NCBI RefSeq assembly: GCF_002245625.1
Contig: NZ_NOIG01000013.1
Coordinates: forward strand, 62,001-126,000
Source: Acidovorax kalamii
GTDB lineage: Bacteria > Pseudomonadota > Gammaproteobacteria > Burkholderiales > Burkholderiaceae_C
DNA length: 64,000 bases
Direction: 5' to 3'
Under the pieces are notes generated by a model. That model was not told where the DNA came from, ran no database searches, and worked only from the letters and a program-made list of their open reading frames with translations. Within the stretch, counting starts at the first letter, position 1. Every line of letters starts with the position of its first letter. Positions 27,491 through 36,584 of this stretch are shown here, in pieces. Both the position numbers and the translations under genes were made by a program.

Positions 27491-29890
27491 TCAATGAGCG
27501 CCCTGCGGCACCCCGTGCACACCGCGCCCAGTCGCGCGGACGTTGGCGATAGGCGTCGCGGGCTTCAGTAAAAAGTGGGCCAGCGCGGGCAACAACACCA
27601 GGGCTCCCAGCATGTTCCAGAGGAACATGAACGCCAGCAGCAAGCCCATGTCGGCCTGGAACTTGATCGGGCTCGCCACCCAGGTGATCACGCCCACAGC
27701 CAGCGTGACGCCGGTCAGCATCACGACCTTGCCGGTGAACAGCAGGGCGCGGTAGTACGCCTCCGACAGGCTCTTGCCTTCGCGCAGTTGCGACAGCGTG
27801 ATGGACAGGATGTAGAGCGCGTAGTCCACGCCAATGCCCACGCCCAGCGCAATCACCGGCAGCGTGGCGACCTTCACGCCCATGCCCAGTGCCACCATCA
27901 ACGCTTCGGCCAGGAAGGACGTGACCACCAGCGGCAGCACGGCCACCACCACCGCCTTCCACGAGCGGAAGGTCACAAAACACAGCACGACCACCGCCCC
28001 GTACACCATGAGCAGCATGGTTCGCCACGCATCCTTGACCACGATGTTGGTGGCCGCCTCAATGCCCGCAGACCCGGCGGCCAGCAGAAACTGGGTGTCT
28101 GCCGTGTTGTTGCGCTGGGCAAAGGCCTCGATGTGGCCCACGACGCGCGCCAGGGTGTCGGCCTTGTGGTCGCGCAGATAGACGTACACCGTCAACAACC
28201 CACAGGCATCGTTGTAGAGCCCACGGGGTGCGCTGGCCGTCACGGTGTTGAGCATGTCCTGGTTGGGCAAGAACTCGTACCACCGTGGGTTGCCTTCGTT
28301 GAGGCCCGACAGCACCCGGCGGTTGAGCAGGGAGAGCGAGTTGGTGCTCTCGACGCCGTCGATCTGGCGCAGCTCCCATTCGAGCGCATCGACCTTGTTC
28401 AGCGCATCGAAGTGGGAGCACTGACCCTCAGGGGTCTTGACCATCACCGCCAGCACGTCACTGCCCGCGCCATAGGCTGCGTTCATGAATCCCACGTCGC
28501 GGTTGTAGCGGCTGTCTGCGCGCAACTCGGGCGCCCCCGGGTCCAGGTCGCCAATCTTGAGCTGCGTGCTGACAAGAAAGCCCCCCACCCCCATGACCAG
28601 CCCGGCGGCCACGGCCACCGTGGCCCAGGGCCGCTGGGTGAAGCGGTCGAGCAGAGCCCACAGCGGGTGTTTGGCAGCGCCTGCCGCATCGGCCTGCTCG
28701 GCGCGCAGGCTGCGCTCGGTAGCCACCGCACTGACACCGGTGTAGCTCAACATGATGGGCAGCAGGATCAGGTTGGTGAAGATCAGCACGGCTACGCCAA
28801 TCGACGCGGCAATCGCCAGTTCACGGATCACCTGGATGTCGATGACCAGCAGCACGGCAAACCCCACCGCGTCTGCCAGCAGTGCCGTCAAGCCCGCGAG
28901 GAACAGGCGCCGGAAGGTGAACCGCGCCGCCACCAGTTTGTCCACGCCCCGTCCCACGTCCTGCATGATGCCGTTCATCTTTTGCGCACCATGGCTCATG
29001 CCAATGGCAAACACCAGAAACGGCACCAGGATGGAATACGGGTCGAGTGCATACCCCAGCAAGGGCAGCAGGCCCAGCTGCCACACCACGGCCACCAGCG
29101 ACGCCAGCACGACCAGCAGCGTGGAACGGATGCAGCGCGTGTACCAGAACACCATGGCCGTGGCGATGGCCACCGCGATGGCAAAGAACACCAGCACGGC
29201 CCGCACGCCATCAATCAGGTCGCCCACGATCTTGGCAAAGCCGGTGATGTGGATAGCCACTCCTTCGGCCTCGTACTTGCCACGCAACGTCTCCAGCTGC
29301 CGCGACAGCAGGGCGTAGTCGAGCGACTGGCCCTGGGCATCCTTGGCCAGCAGGGGCACAAAGATCACGGTCGATGCGGCATCGCGCGCCACCGTCTGGC
29401 CGATCTCTCCGGAGCGTGCCACGTTCGCCACCAGTTGCTGCAGCTTGGCTGACGATCCATCAAAACCATCGGGGATGACCGGCCCCCCTTCCAGCCCATC
29501 TTCGGTGACACCCACCCAGCGCGTGGTGGGGGTCCACAGCGACTTCATTCGCGCACGGTCCACACCCGGCAGCAAGAAGACCTCATCGGACAGGCGGCGC
29601 AAGGTGTCCAGGTACTGCGCGTCATAGATGTTGCCCTGGGGGCGGGCAACGGCCACGCGCACCGCATTGCCCAGGCCACTGAGTTCCGACTGGTAGGCCA
29701 GAAAATTCTGGATGTAGGGATGGCTAGCGGGAATGGTTTTCTCAAAACTCGCATTGAGCTGCAGCCGCGTGGCCTGCCAGCCCAGCAGGGCAGTGACCAG
29801 GGCACACAACAGCACCACCACGGCGCGGTGGTTGAACAGCGCCCGCTCGATCAGCGAGCCCGATCGGGTATCGAAGGACGGCGTGCTCAT
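27491..29890 (-). CDS. RND/MMPL-family lipid or hydrophobe transporter
   Basis: The 799-residue protein has two repeats of a single membrane helix, a large periplasmic loop and a five-helix bundle, the layout of MMPL/HpnN-type RND proteins. An N-terminal helix (VVVLLCALVTALLGW) precedes the first loop. Sterol-sensing-like helix bundles contain FAIGMSHGAQKMNG and, in the second half, VIALGVGIGVDYALYI. Proteins of this kind lie with DUF1302, DUF1329 and Ycf48-like genes in operons for hydrophobic substrates. ATG 29890 overlaps the upstream gene stop. Confidence 0.9.
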   Translation of the reverse strand: MSTPSFDTRSGSLIERALFNHRAVVVLLCALVTALLGWQATRLQLNASFEKTIPASHPYIQNFLAYQSELSGLGNAVRVAVARPQGNIYDAQYLDTLRRLSDEVFLLPGVDRARMKSLWTPTTRWVGVTEDGLEGGPVIPDGFDGSSAKLQQLVANVARSGEIGQTVARDAASTVIFVPLLAKDAQGQSLDYALLSRQLETLRGKYEAEGVAIHITGFAKIVGDLIDGVRAVLVFFAIAVAIATAMVFWYTRCIRSTLLVVLASLVAVVWQLGLLPLLGYALDPYSILVPFLVFAIGMSHGAQKMNGIMQDVGRGVDKLVAARFTFRRLFLAGLTALLADAVGFAVLLVIDIQVIRELAIAASIGVAVLIFTNLILLPIMLSYTGVSAVATERSLRAEQADAAGAAKHPLWALLDRFTQRPWATVAVAAGLVMGVGGFLVSTQLKIGDLDPGAPELRADSRYNRDVGFMNAAYGAGSDVLAVMVKTPEGQCSHFDALNKVDALEWELRQIDGVESTNSLSLLNRRVLSGLNEGNPRWYEFLPNQDMLNTVTASAPRGLYNDACGLLTVYVYLRDHKADTLARVVGHIEAFAQRNNTADTQFLLAAGSAGIEAATNIVVKDAWRTMLLMVYGAVVVLCFVTFRSWKAVVVAVLPLVVTSFLAEALMVALGMGVKVATLPVIALGVGIGVDYALYILSITLSQLREGKSLSEAYYRALLFTGKVVMLTGVTLAVGVITWVASPIKFQADMGLLLAFMFLWNMLGALVLLPALAHFLLKPATPIANVRATGRGVHGVPQGAH

Positions 29891-30921
29891 GGCTGCGCCC
29901 CCTGTATCACCACGGGCACCACACCGGCTACGCCCAGCGCGAGCAAAGAACCCTCGCGCTGCGGCAGCAGTGCAGACGGCATGGGCACGGGCGCAGCGTT
30001 CAGCGGCACCAGTGCATCGCCCTGCTGGCGCAGCACAGCGCCCGCCTGGGTGGCAAACCACAGACCGCCCTGGCCGTCGTCGGCCACGGCAGTGATCGTG
30101 CTCTGCGTGGGCGAAACCAGCTGCGACCAAGTGTTGCCCGCGTCGCCCGTGCGCCAGGCGTTACCCCGCAGGCCCGCCAGGACCGCCTGTCCGTTGGCTT
30201 GCAGCTCGCCCGCAAACCAGCTGCCCTTGTAGGGCGATGGCAAGGCCTCGAACGTGGCGCCGCCGTCGCTGGAGCGGGCGAGCAGCCCCTGCTCACCCGC
30301 CAGCAGCAGGGTATTGCCCTGGCGACGCGCCACGTACCAGTGCAGGGCCTTGGGATTGGGCAACCTGCCCATCCAGGGCGCCCAGGTCTGCCCACCATCG
30401 GCGGTGTAGAAGGCCAAGCCATAGGCGCCCACCGCCAGCATGCGCTGGGCGTCCCACACCACCACATCCATGAAGGGCTTGTCCGGGCCATCGGCCACCA
30501 GGCGCTCTGCGTCCTGCAGCGCCTGGGGCGTGGTAGCGGCCGCCTTGGCCAGCACGGCCAGGCGGCGGCCGTCCAGCCGCAACGACCAGCTGGCGCCGGC
30601 ATCGGACGTGGTCAGCACCGTGCCGCCATGGCCCACGGCCACACCGCGGCGCTCGTCTGCAAAACGTACCATCGTCAGGCTCACACTGACCGGGCAGGCC
30701 GCCTGTTGCCAGGTCACGCCCCGGTCGTCGGACAGCGCGACCACTCCGCGCTCGCCCACCGCCACCAGCCGCTGCCCTGCAGCGGCAGCTGCCAGCAGCA
30801 CGGCGCGCTGAGGTGCCTTCACGCTCAGTGCAGGGCGCTGGAGTGCATCCCCCACCTGTGCGAAGGCGCAGCCCGCCCCCGCCGCAGCGATGGCTGCAGC
30901 TACATAGATCGCAATATGCAT
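29887..30921 (-). CDS. Ycf48/BNR-repeat periplasmic beta-propeller protein
   Basis: The 344-residue protein has a signal peptide (AAAIAAAGAGCAFAQ) and repeated BNR/Asp-box-like units (SDDRGVTWQQ, TSDAGASWSL, TADGGQTWAP, SSDGGATFEA, TGDAGNTWSQ). This predicts a beta-propeller related to the photosystem II assembly factor Ycf48; in non-photosynthetic bacteria such proteins accompany RND transporters of this type. It may help assemble or stabilise the transporter. Confidence 0.85.
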   Translation of the reverse strand: MHIAIYVAAAIAAAGAGCAFAQVGDALQRPALSVKAPQRAVLLAAAAAGQRLVAVGERGVVALSDDRGVTWQQAACPVSVSLTMVRFADERRGVAVGHGGTVLTTSDAGASWSLRLDGRRLAVLAKAAATTPQALQDAERLVADGPDKPFMDVVVWDAQRMLAVGAYGLAFYTADGGQTWAPWMGRLPNPKALHWYVARRQGNTLLLAGEQGLLARSSDGGATFEALPSPYKGSWFAGELQANGQAVLAGLRGNAWRTGDAGNTWSQLVSPTQSTITAVADDGQGGLWFATQAGAVLRQQGDALVPLNAAPVPMPSALLPQREGSLLALGVAGVVPVVIQGAQP

Positions 30922-30934
30922 GGTTCCGTCCCGC

Positions 30935-32287
30935 TCAGCGGACACCCTCGCCCGCCATGGCATCGGGCGAGAAGAAGCTGTCCGGGCGACGCGGCACAAT
31001 CTTGTAGTGCTGGTTGCGCTCGTTGACCACGCCGCTGGCATACCAGGCACCAGAGATCAGATCGTTGAAGCCCCACTGCTGCTGCGGCGTGGTGGCAGGA
31101 AGGTCAGGCATCACCACCGGGTGGGACCAGATGGTCTTCCACAGCTGGCCCTTGGCATCCCAGCGGTCGCCCAGCACGGCCACCCAGGTGTCTTCGTCCA
31201 CGTAGTAGCGGCTCTTGGGCGCCTGGTGGCGCTGGCCGGGCTTGAGGGTGGCCTCCACCACCCACACGCGGTGCAGCTCCCAGCGCACGTGGTCGGGGTT
31301 CAGGTGATTGGCCAATAGCACATCGCTGTCCTTGGTGGGCGTATGCAGGCGGTTGCTGTTGTAGGGGATCAGCATCTCCTGCTTGCCCACGACCTTCCAG
31401 TCAAAGCGGTCGTTGCGCCCGGCAAAGACGTCGATTTCGTCGAAACTTGCCACGCCTGCGGTGGCAGGCGTGGGCGTGTCGCAGCAGGCATTGGGCAGCT
31501 TGCGCACACGGCGCTGCCCCGTCAGGTACACCCACGATGCGCTCTTGTCCTGGTCCAGGTGCGACCGGCCCGTGATGGCCTCGCCCGCACGCACCGGTGG
31601 GCCGCTGTTAACCAGGCGGATGGTCCAGTACTCGCCCGTGAACTTGTCGTGCTGGCCTTGGGCGTAGTAGGGCATCTGGAAGTCGCCACGCCCCTCCACC
31701 GACAGCACGCGCTGGCCGTTGGCCGTGCCCAGATAGCCCCGGAAGTCGGCCTGCCAGGCCTCTCCACGCCAGTGCAGTTCGTGGTTGGCCATGATCTCCT
31801 CGCCCGTCTTGGGGATGGGGAAGGGAATGCCTCCGTAGGCACCCGTCACCTTTTCGCCATCCAGCTTGGCCTGCGTGGCATTCTTGGCCGTGTAGTCATA
31901 CACCCACTGCGGCGCGGCGGCAGTGCGATGCGTCTTGTACACATCCACCCGGAAGGTCTGCGGGTACTTCTTGAGCAGCGCCTGCGTGCCTTCGGTCAGC
32001 TTGCTCGCATGTTCGGCCATGTTGGCGGCGGTGACGCTGTACAGCGGCTTTTCGCCCGCAAACGGATCGCCCCGGCGCCCGCCATTCTGAAACCCCGCGA
32101 TGGGGGTGGTATAGCCACCACTCCATGCCGGAATGGTCCCCTCCTTGTTGCCAGCGCGCTCGGCCCCCAGGGGGGTCAGCTCGGTTTTGAGTTTGGCGGC
32201 TTCCTCGGCGCTCACGGCGGCGTGTGCAGCGCCCAGGGCCACAGACGACAGCAGGCAGGCGCCCGCGATGTGCAGGTAGTGCTTCAT
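30935..32287 (-). CDS. DUF1329 periplasmic protein (LolB-like fold)
   Basis: The 450-residue protein has a signal peptide (cleavage near AAHAAVSA) and full-length DUF1329 features (GPPVRAGEAITGRSHLDQ, QRRVRKLPNACCDTP, FNDLISGAWYASGVVNE). The family has a lipoprotein-carrier-like beta fold and is thought to shuttle hydrophobic compounds across the periplasm. It lies 14 bases after DUF1302, its usual partner. Confidence 0.9.
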   Translation of the reverse strand: MKHYLHIAGACLLSSVALGAAHAAVSAEEAAKLKTELTPLGAERAGNKEGTIPAWSGGYTTPIAGFQNGGRRGDPFAGEKPLYSVTAANMAEHASKLTEGTQALLKKYPQTFRVDVYKTHRTAAAPQWVYDYTAKNATQAKLDGEKVTGAYGGIPFPIPKTGEEIMANHELHWRGEAWQADFRGYLGTANGQRVLSVEGRGDFQMPYYAQGQHDKFTGEYWTIRLVNSGPPVRAGEAITGRSHLDQDKSASWVYLTGQRRVRKLPNACCDTPTPATAGVASFDEIDVFAGRNDRFDWKVVGKQEMLIPYNSNRLHTPTKDSDVLLANHLNPDHVRWELHRVWVVEATLKPGQRHQAPKSRYYVDEDTWVAVLGDRWDAKGQLWKTIWSHPVVMPDLPATTPQQQWGFNDLISGAWYASGVVNERNQHYKIVPRRPDSFFSPDAMAGEGVR

Positions 32288-32301
32288 GACAGAGTTCCAG
32301 A

Positions 32302-33969
32302 TCAGAAGGTGGTGCGGACCGAGAGCGTCAGCGAGTTGCGGTCTTTGAGCGCTTGCTTGTATTGCGCGTTGTTGGCGGCATCGAGCGTGGGCGCGGCCTT
32401 GCCCAGGTAATGCACATAGTTCAGCGACACGTTCCATGTGCCCAGGTACACCCCGGCCAGACCGAGGTTGATGTCGCCGCCCTTGTCCACCCCAAACCCC
32501 GGGCCGACGGCTGACGAGGCGCCGAGCGTGTAGCCCATGCCGATGGAGGGGGTGAGATCCAGACCCGGCAGCACCTGCCGGTAGCTGGGCGAATACACCA
32601 TGCGCACGCCAGTGGCCGATTTGTCGGCATTGGGGTTGAGCATCTGCGCATTGCGTGTGACCTTGGTGCGCTGGTTCCAGGCCACCTCGCCCACAAACGA
32701 TGCTTCGCGCGAAATCCACGAAGGGCCCAGCGATGCGATCCAGGACACTTGCGCGTGCGCGGTCTCGCCCACCGCGTAGCCCGGGTTGCTGTTGTTGTTG
32801 AGGCCCGCATTCACGCCAATGGTGGCCAGGGTGGACTGCCCAGAGCTGGCCAGGGGCGCGTTGTGGCGCACCGAGACTTCCCCCGCCAGGCCCCAGTTAT
32901 CTATCGTTTTGGAGAAGCTGGCGCCATAGGCGCGCACGCCCTCGTGGTACATCCAGCGGTAGCTGCTGGCCCTCAGCGCGGGGGGCAGGCCTACCAGCAC
33001 GTTGTTGATGTTGCTGGGGGTGGTGGCGTGGTAGCGGATGGCATAGAAACCCAGATCGGTGTCGATGGACTCGACCCGCCAGCGCAGCTGCAAGCCGCCC
33101 TGGCCTGAGTTCTTGGCATCCAGGTCCGCCTGCCGGATGAACGTGCCCGTGGGCCCCGCATTGATGCGCTCTGCACCCGGGCCCAGCGAATCACTGGTCG
33201 AGAGGTAGGCCCCCACGGGCATCAGCCGGGTCTTCTCCCACTCGTAGTTCACGTACGCGCCCACCGTCACGTCGGACGACAGTTGCACCTGCCCCGAGAC
33301 CTTGCCGGTCGGCCGGGCCACTTCCTTGAAGGTGGAGTTGGGCACCGACAGCAGCTTGATCAGGTCCAGCGGGGCCTGGCCGCCCGCGATGCCGTTGGCG
33401 CCGAAGAACAGACTTTCGCCCCACAGCAGGGTATGGCGGCCCAGGCGCACGGTGGCCGGCTTGTCAGCCACGTCAAAGCGCCCGTAGACAAAGGCGTCCA
33501 GCAGCTCGGCCTTGCGCCCCATGAGCTTGCGGGTCTCCGCCGGAAAATCGCTCGCAGGGCTGTGGTTGGACGTGGCGCTGGTGTTGTCCGTATGGCTGTT
33601 GTAGGTCTGGTCGTACCAGGCCGCCGCACTCAGGCGCGCACCGTAGCGAGGGCCGGTCAGATCCAGCTCGCTGAGCAGGTCCACGCGGTTGGACACCACG
33701 CCGCGCTTGAAATTGTTGTTGCCGTCGTTCTGGTTGGCCGTCACGGGCAACACGGAAGACAACTCAGGCAAGGCCGTGTTGAGGCGTCCGGTGAGGCTGT
33801 ATTTGACGGTGTTGTCCCAGCGCAGCTTCCAGTCGGGGTTGCCAGTGTCCAGCTCGATGGCAGAAACACAGGGGGTGACAGCCAGAGTGGCAAGGGCCAG
33901 CGTGAGGCGGCTTCTGCGGCTTTGGGCAGCACCCCGCCGCACTGCGCCTGATGGGCAGTGTTTCATCAT
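32302..33969 (-). CDS. DUF1302 outer-membrane protein
   Basis: The 555-residue protein has a signal peptide (LALATLAVTPCVSA) and the aromatic-rich beta-strand pattern of DUF1302 porin-like proteins, ending in the outer-membrane signature TLSVRTTF (terminal Phe). It probably forms the outer-membrane entry route for the substrate of this cluster. Two adjacent ATG codons (33969, 33966) follow GGAGA; the second has the better spacing. As the first gene of the run it is read divergently from the LysR gene. Confidence 0.9.
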   Translation of the reverse strand: MMKHCPSGAVRRGAAQSRRSRLTLALATLAVTPCVSAIELDTGNPDWKLRWDNTVKYSLTGRLNTALPELSSVLPVTANQNDGNNNFKRGVVSNRVDLLSELDLTGPRYGARLSAAAWYDQTYNSHTDNTSATSNHSPASDFPAETRKLMGRKAELLDAFVYGRFDVADKPATVRLGRHTLLWGESLFFGANGIAGGQAPLDLIKLLSVPNSTFKEVARPTGKVSGQVQLSSDVTVGAYVNYEWEKTRLMPVGAYLSTSDSLGPGAERINAGPTGTFIRQADLDAKNSGQGGLQLRWRVESIDTDLGFYAIRYHATTPSNINNVLVGLPPALRASSYRWMYHEGVRAYGASFSKTIDNWGLAGEVSVRHNAPLASSGQSTLATIGVNAGLNNNSNPGYAVGETAHAQVSWIASLGPSWISREASFVGEVAWNQRTKVTRNAQMLNPNADKSATGVRMVYSPSYRQVLPGLDLTPSIGMGYTLGASSAVGPGFGVDKGGDINLGLAGVYLGTWNVSLNYVHYLGKAAPTLDAANNAQYKQALKDRNSLTLSVRTTF

Positions 33970-34085
33970 TTGTCTCCGTTCTGTTTATTTGGGAATCTGA
34001 TGACCAAAGGGGCTGGACATCGGTTCGGTGGTTACTGTAGGGAGTAAGCTCACATTCGAAAAATGGATTTTTCAGATTTCATCAA

Positions 34086-34104
34086 TTGATATCGCGGATA
34101 TCAA
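34086..34104. promoter_or_regulatory. Perfect palindrome between DUF1302 and LysR genes
   Basis: TTGATATC and GATATCAA form a perfect 8-base inverted repeat around a GCG spacer, 16 bases upstream of the LysR start and ~117 bases upstream of the DUF1302 start. Size and position fit a LysR-type regulator binding site controlling both the regulator and the catabolic operon. Confidence 0.6.
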
Positions 34105-34120
34105 CGTTTACCCGTAGCCC

Positions 34121-35032
34121 ATGCGATTCAACAAACTCGACCTGAACCTGCTGGTGGCGCTGGACGCGCTGCTGACCGAACGCAACATCAGCCGCGCAGG
34201 CGAGCGCATCCACCTGAGCCAGCCCGCCACCAGCAATGCCCTGGCGCGGCTGCGTGCGTATTTCGACGATGAATTGCTGGTGCCGCAGGGCCGTCAGATG
34301 GTGCTCACGCCCCGCGCTGAGGCGCTGCTGGACCCGGTGCGTGAAGTGCTGATGCGCATCGACAGCACCATCGCCGAGAAGCCCCGCTTTGACCCCTCTA
34401 CCGACACCCGGAGCTTCACGCTGCTGGTGTCAGACTTCACCACCACCGTGTTCATGCAGCCGCTGATCGAGAGGCTGTTTCACGAAGCGCCCGGGGTCCA
34501 GGTGCATCTGCGGGCGCAAAACGCCCGCCCCGTGGAACAGCTGGAGGAGTACGGGGCCGACATGCTCATCATCCCCGAGCAATATGTGTCGGCCAAACAC
34601 CCGAGCATGACGCTGTTCGAGGAGACATACATGTGCGTCACCTGGACGGGCAACCCGCACATCCAAGGCCAGCTCAGCTTTGACGACTACCTGGCGGCGG
34701 GACATGTGGTGGCCGACTACTCCGGCGCGCGGCAGATCCCCGCGTTCGATGGCTGGTTTCTGGAGCGCTTCGGCGTCAAGCGCCGCATCGAAGTCACCGC
34801 GCCCACCCTCGCATCCCTGCCCAGCCTGGTGATCGGCACGGCACGCATTGCCACCGTGCACAAGCGCCTTGCCCAGCGCGCACTGCAGTACGGGCTGCCC
34901 ATTCAGGTGTGGGAGCCCCCACTGGAGATTCCCGTCATGCGCCAGACCTTGCAATGGCACCGCCACCGTGACAAGGATCTGGCTTTGCAATGGCTGCGCG
35001 AACGGGCTGTGGAGGTGGCCAGAGAAATATAG
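34121..35032 (+). CDS. LysR-family regulator of the catabolic cluster
   Basis: The 303-residue protein is a NodD/LinR-type LysR regulator: N-terminal HTH (LDLNLLVALDALLTERN, ISRAGERIHLSQPATSNAL) and a C-terminal effector-binding domain. Its divergent position next to the first gene of a 17-gene catabolic run and the palindrome in between point to a local regulator, probably responding to an aromatic intermediate. The downstream end borders the Tn7-like island. Confidence 0.9.
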   Translation: MRFNKLDLNLLVALDALLTERNISRAGERIHLSQPATSNALARLRAYFDDELLVPQGRQMVLTPRAEALLDPVREVLMRIDSTIAEKPRFDPSTDTRSFTLLVSDFTTTVFMQPLIERLFHEAPGVQVHLRAQNARPVEQLEEYGADMLIIPEQYVSAKHPSMTLFEETYMCVTWTGNPHIQGQLSFDDYLAAGHVVADYSGARQIPAFDGWFLERFGVKRRIEVTAPTLASLPSLVIGTARIATVHKRLAQRALQYGLPIQVWEPPLEIPVMRQTLQWHRHRDKDLALQWLRERAVEVAREI

Positions 35033-35234
35033 TCTGGAAAAATCCGCATTTGAGGGTTGGCCTCTCTGAAGCCGTAATAAGAAGCGCATCCGTCGAAGCC
35101 ACCAGATCAATAGAAAACAAAAGTTGTAATTTCAGCCGAAGCTGCAAGCAACGGCCAATCCACTGAATCAGTTTCTTCTTTTGGGCAGCAAGCCGCAGTG
35201 CGCGCGATGGCAGCGACAATTCTGCGAGAAACGA

Positions 35235-36584
35235 TCACAAGTCTTTGGCCACGTGCTCGAACGCATCGAGGAGTGCCTGCTTGGTCGCCGCCCCTGGACG
35301 CAATGGGCGTACCTTCCCGCCTGCAGTCTTGGTTTTTTTTGGAGGGGCGAGTTTTGCAAGAGCATCTCGCTCACTAGGGGTTAGCATGCTTTCGACATGC
35401 CGTTCGTTGACGCGCTGGTTGAAATTGTCGATTGCGCTCTGAGCGACGACCACGTTTCCCGCCAGATCCTCAATACGCAACGGATTGAGCAAATCCGGAT
35501 CTATATCTTTGCCACCGACGGAATGGCGCCACAAAGCTTCCACGTCGTTGCGATGAGCCAAGTACCCGGATGAAGCATAGGCGGCTTTCACATCCGATTC
35601 CGTAACATCGGCGCGCCCACCCCGATTTGATTTGGCGTGCGCCCAGGCTCCCACCATCAGTTCGACCACAGCCCTCTTGATGCCGAACGTGTAACGGTGC
35701 AGTAGTCCCGTCACTTCCGAGACTTCGAATTTGAAGTCGTCCGGAGCTACTCGGGTCAGCTCCACAATGTAGTTCCGGAAGTCAGCGCTATCCGATGCAT
35801 CAGGAAGGAGCTCCAAAGGATCAGGGAGTACTCGGTGGCGGTCCTCGGGACGCCGCCTCCTCATCCTACGGGCTAGACTGAAATTGGCCACATAGACGAC
35901 GCGGGGGCCCAGGCTGATTAGTTGCAGCAGTAGCGACATCGCCAGCGAGTTCGCCTGGTCACTTTTCGTGATGAATTGAAACTCGTCGACAAAGATCATG
36001 CATACACCGTCCCTACGGCTGACTCTGCTTGCGAGTTGCAGAAGGTGTGGTTGGCTGAGGCTTTTCTTTGGAAGGCCTTTACCCTCAACGCCTGCAATCT
36101 CGGCGTTTAAGTAGGGAGCAAGCAGGGAATTGAGACTACTTCCCTCCTTCAGTGACATAAACCATGCAGGCTGACTCAAAAATTTGCCGTGCCCAGCCAG
36201 CTCAACGCCTCCTGAGCGATCAAGAAAAAATCGCTTCATAGCTTGTACAAGCTGGGTCTTGCCAGTTCCTGCGAGGCCCGTCAGCATGCGGGCAGACTGA
36301 GTCTCGCCCCATGGCTGAAGACTGTACATTGCCCCAATCATCTGTTGAGAAGATCCGAAGTTATTCCGTGCATGGCCTTCTCCTATCCCCAGGAGCTCGT
36401 CCAGCAGCAAAGATGCTTGCTCGCCACAGAGAAAAACATTCTTCATCGCGGCTTTCAGAACCTCTGCCCGCGCGACAACGGATTGTCCATCGATACGCTG
36501 AGCCACCGCATGACGCTCGATATGGGCATAGCGATTGGGACCACCACCGATCAGGTATGGAGCGACCCATGGATTTGATTTCAT
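35235..36584 (-). CDS. tnsC: TnsC/TniB-like AAA+ ATPase
   Basis: The 449-residue AAA+ protein regulates target choice by linking TnsD/TniQ to the transposase. Walker A is GLAGTGKT (Lys109) and Walker B is MIFVDEFQF, with a sensor-like VVYVANFSLARR and a C-terminal region that would bind TnsAB. It is the last gene of the tnsABC operon; its ATG overlaps the tnsB stop (ATGA). Confidence 0.9.
   Translation of the reverse strand: MKSNPWVAPYLIGGGPNRYAHIERHAVAQRIDGQSVVARAEVLKAAMKNVFLCGEQASLLLDELLGIGEGHARNNFGSSQQMIGAMYSLQPWGETQSARMLTGLAGTGKTQLVQAMKRFFLDRSGGVELAGHGKFLSQPAWFMSLKEGSSLNSLLAPYLNAEIAGVEGKGLPKKSLSQPHLLQLASRVSRRDGVCMIFVDEFQFITKSDQANSLAMSLLLQLISLGPRVVYVANFSLARRMRRRRPEDRHRVLPDPLELLPDASDSADFRNYIVELTRVAPDDFKFEVSEVTGLLHRYTFGIKRAVVELMVGAWAHAKSNRGGRADVTESDVKAAYASSGYLAHRNDVEALWRHSVGGKDIDPDLLNPLRIEDLAGNVVVAQSAIDNFNQRVNERHVESMLTPSERDALAKLAPPKKTKTAGGKVRPLRPGAATKQALLDAFEHVAKDL

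Noticed and set aside
35125..35234. TGT-starting sequence at 35125 as the left end of the Tn7-like element
   Set aside because: TGT triplets are common, I could not match an inverted partner ending in ACA, and no clear 20-22-bp TnsB repeats align.
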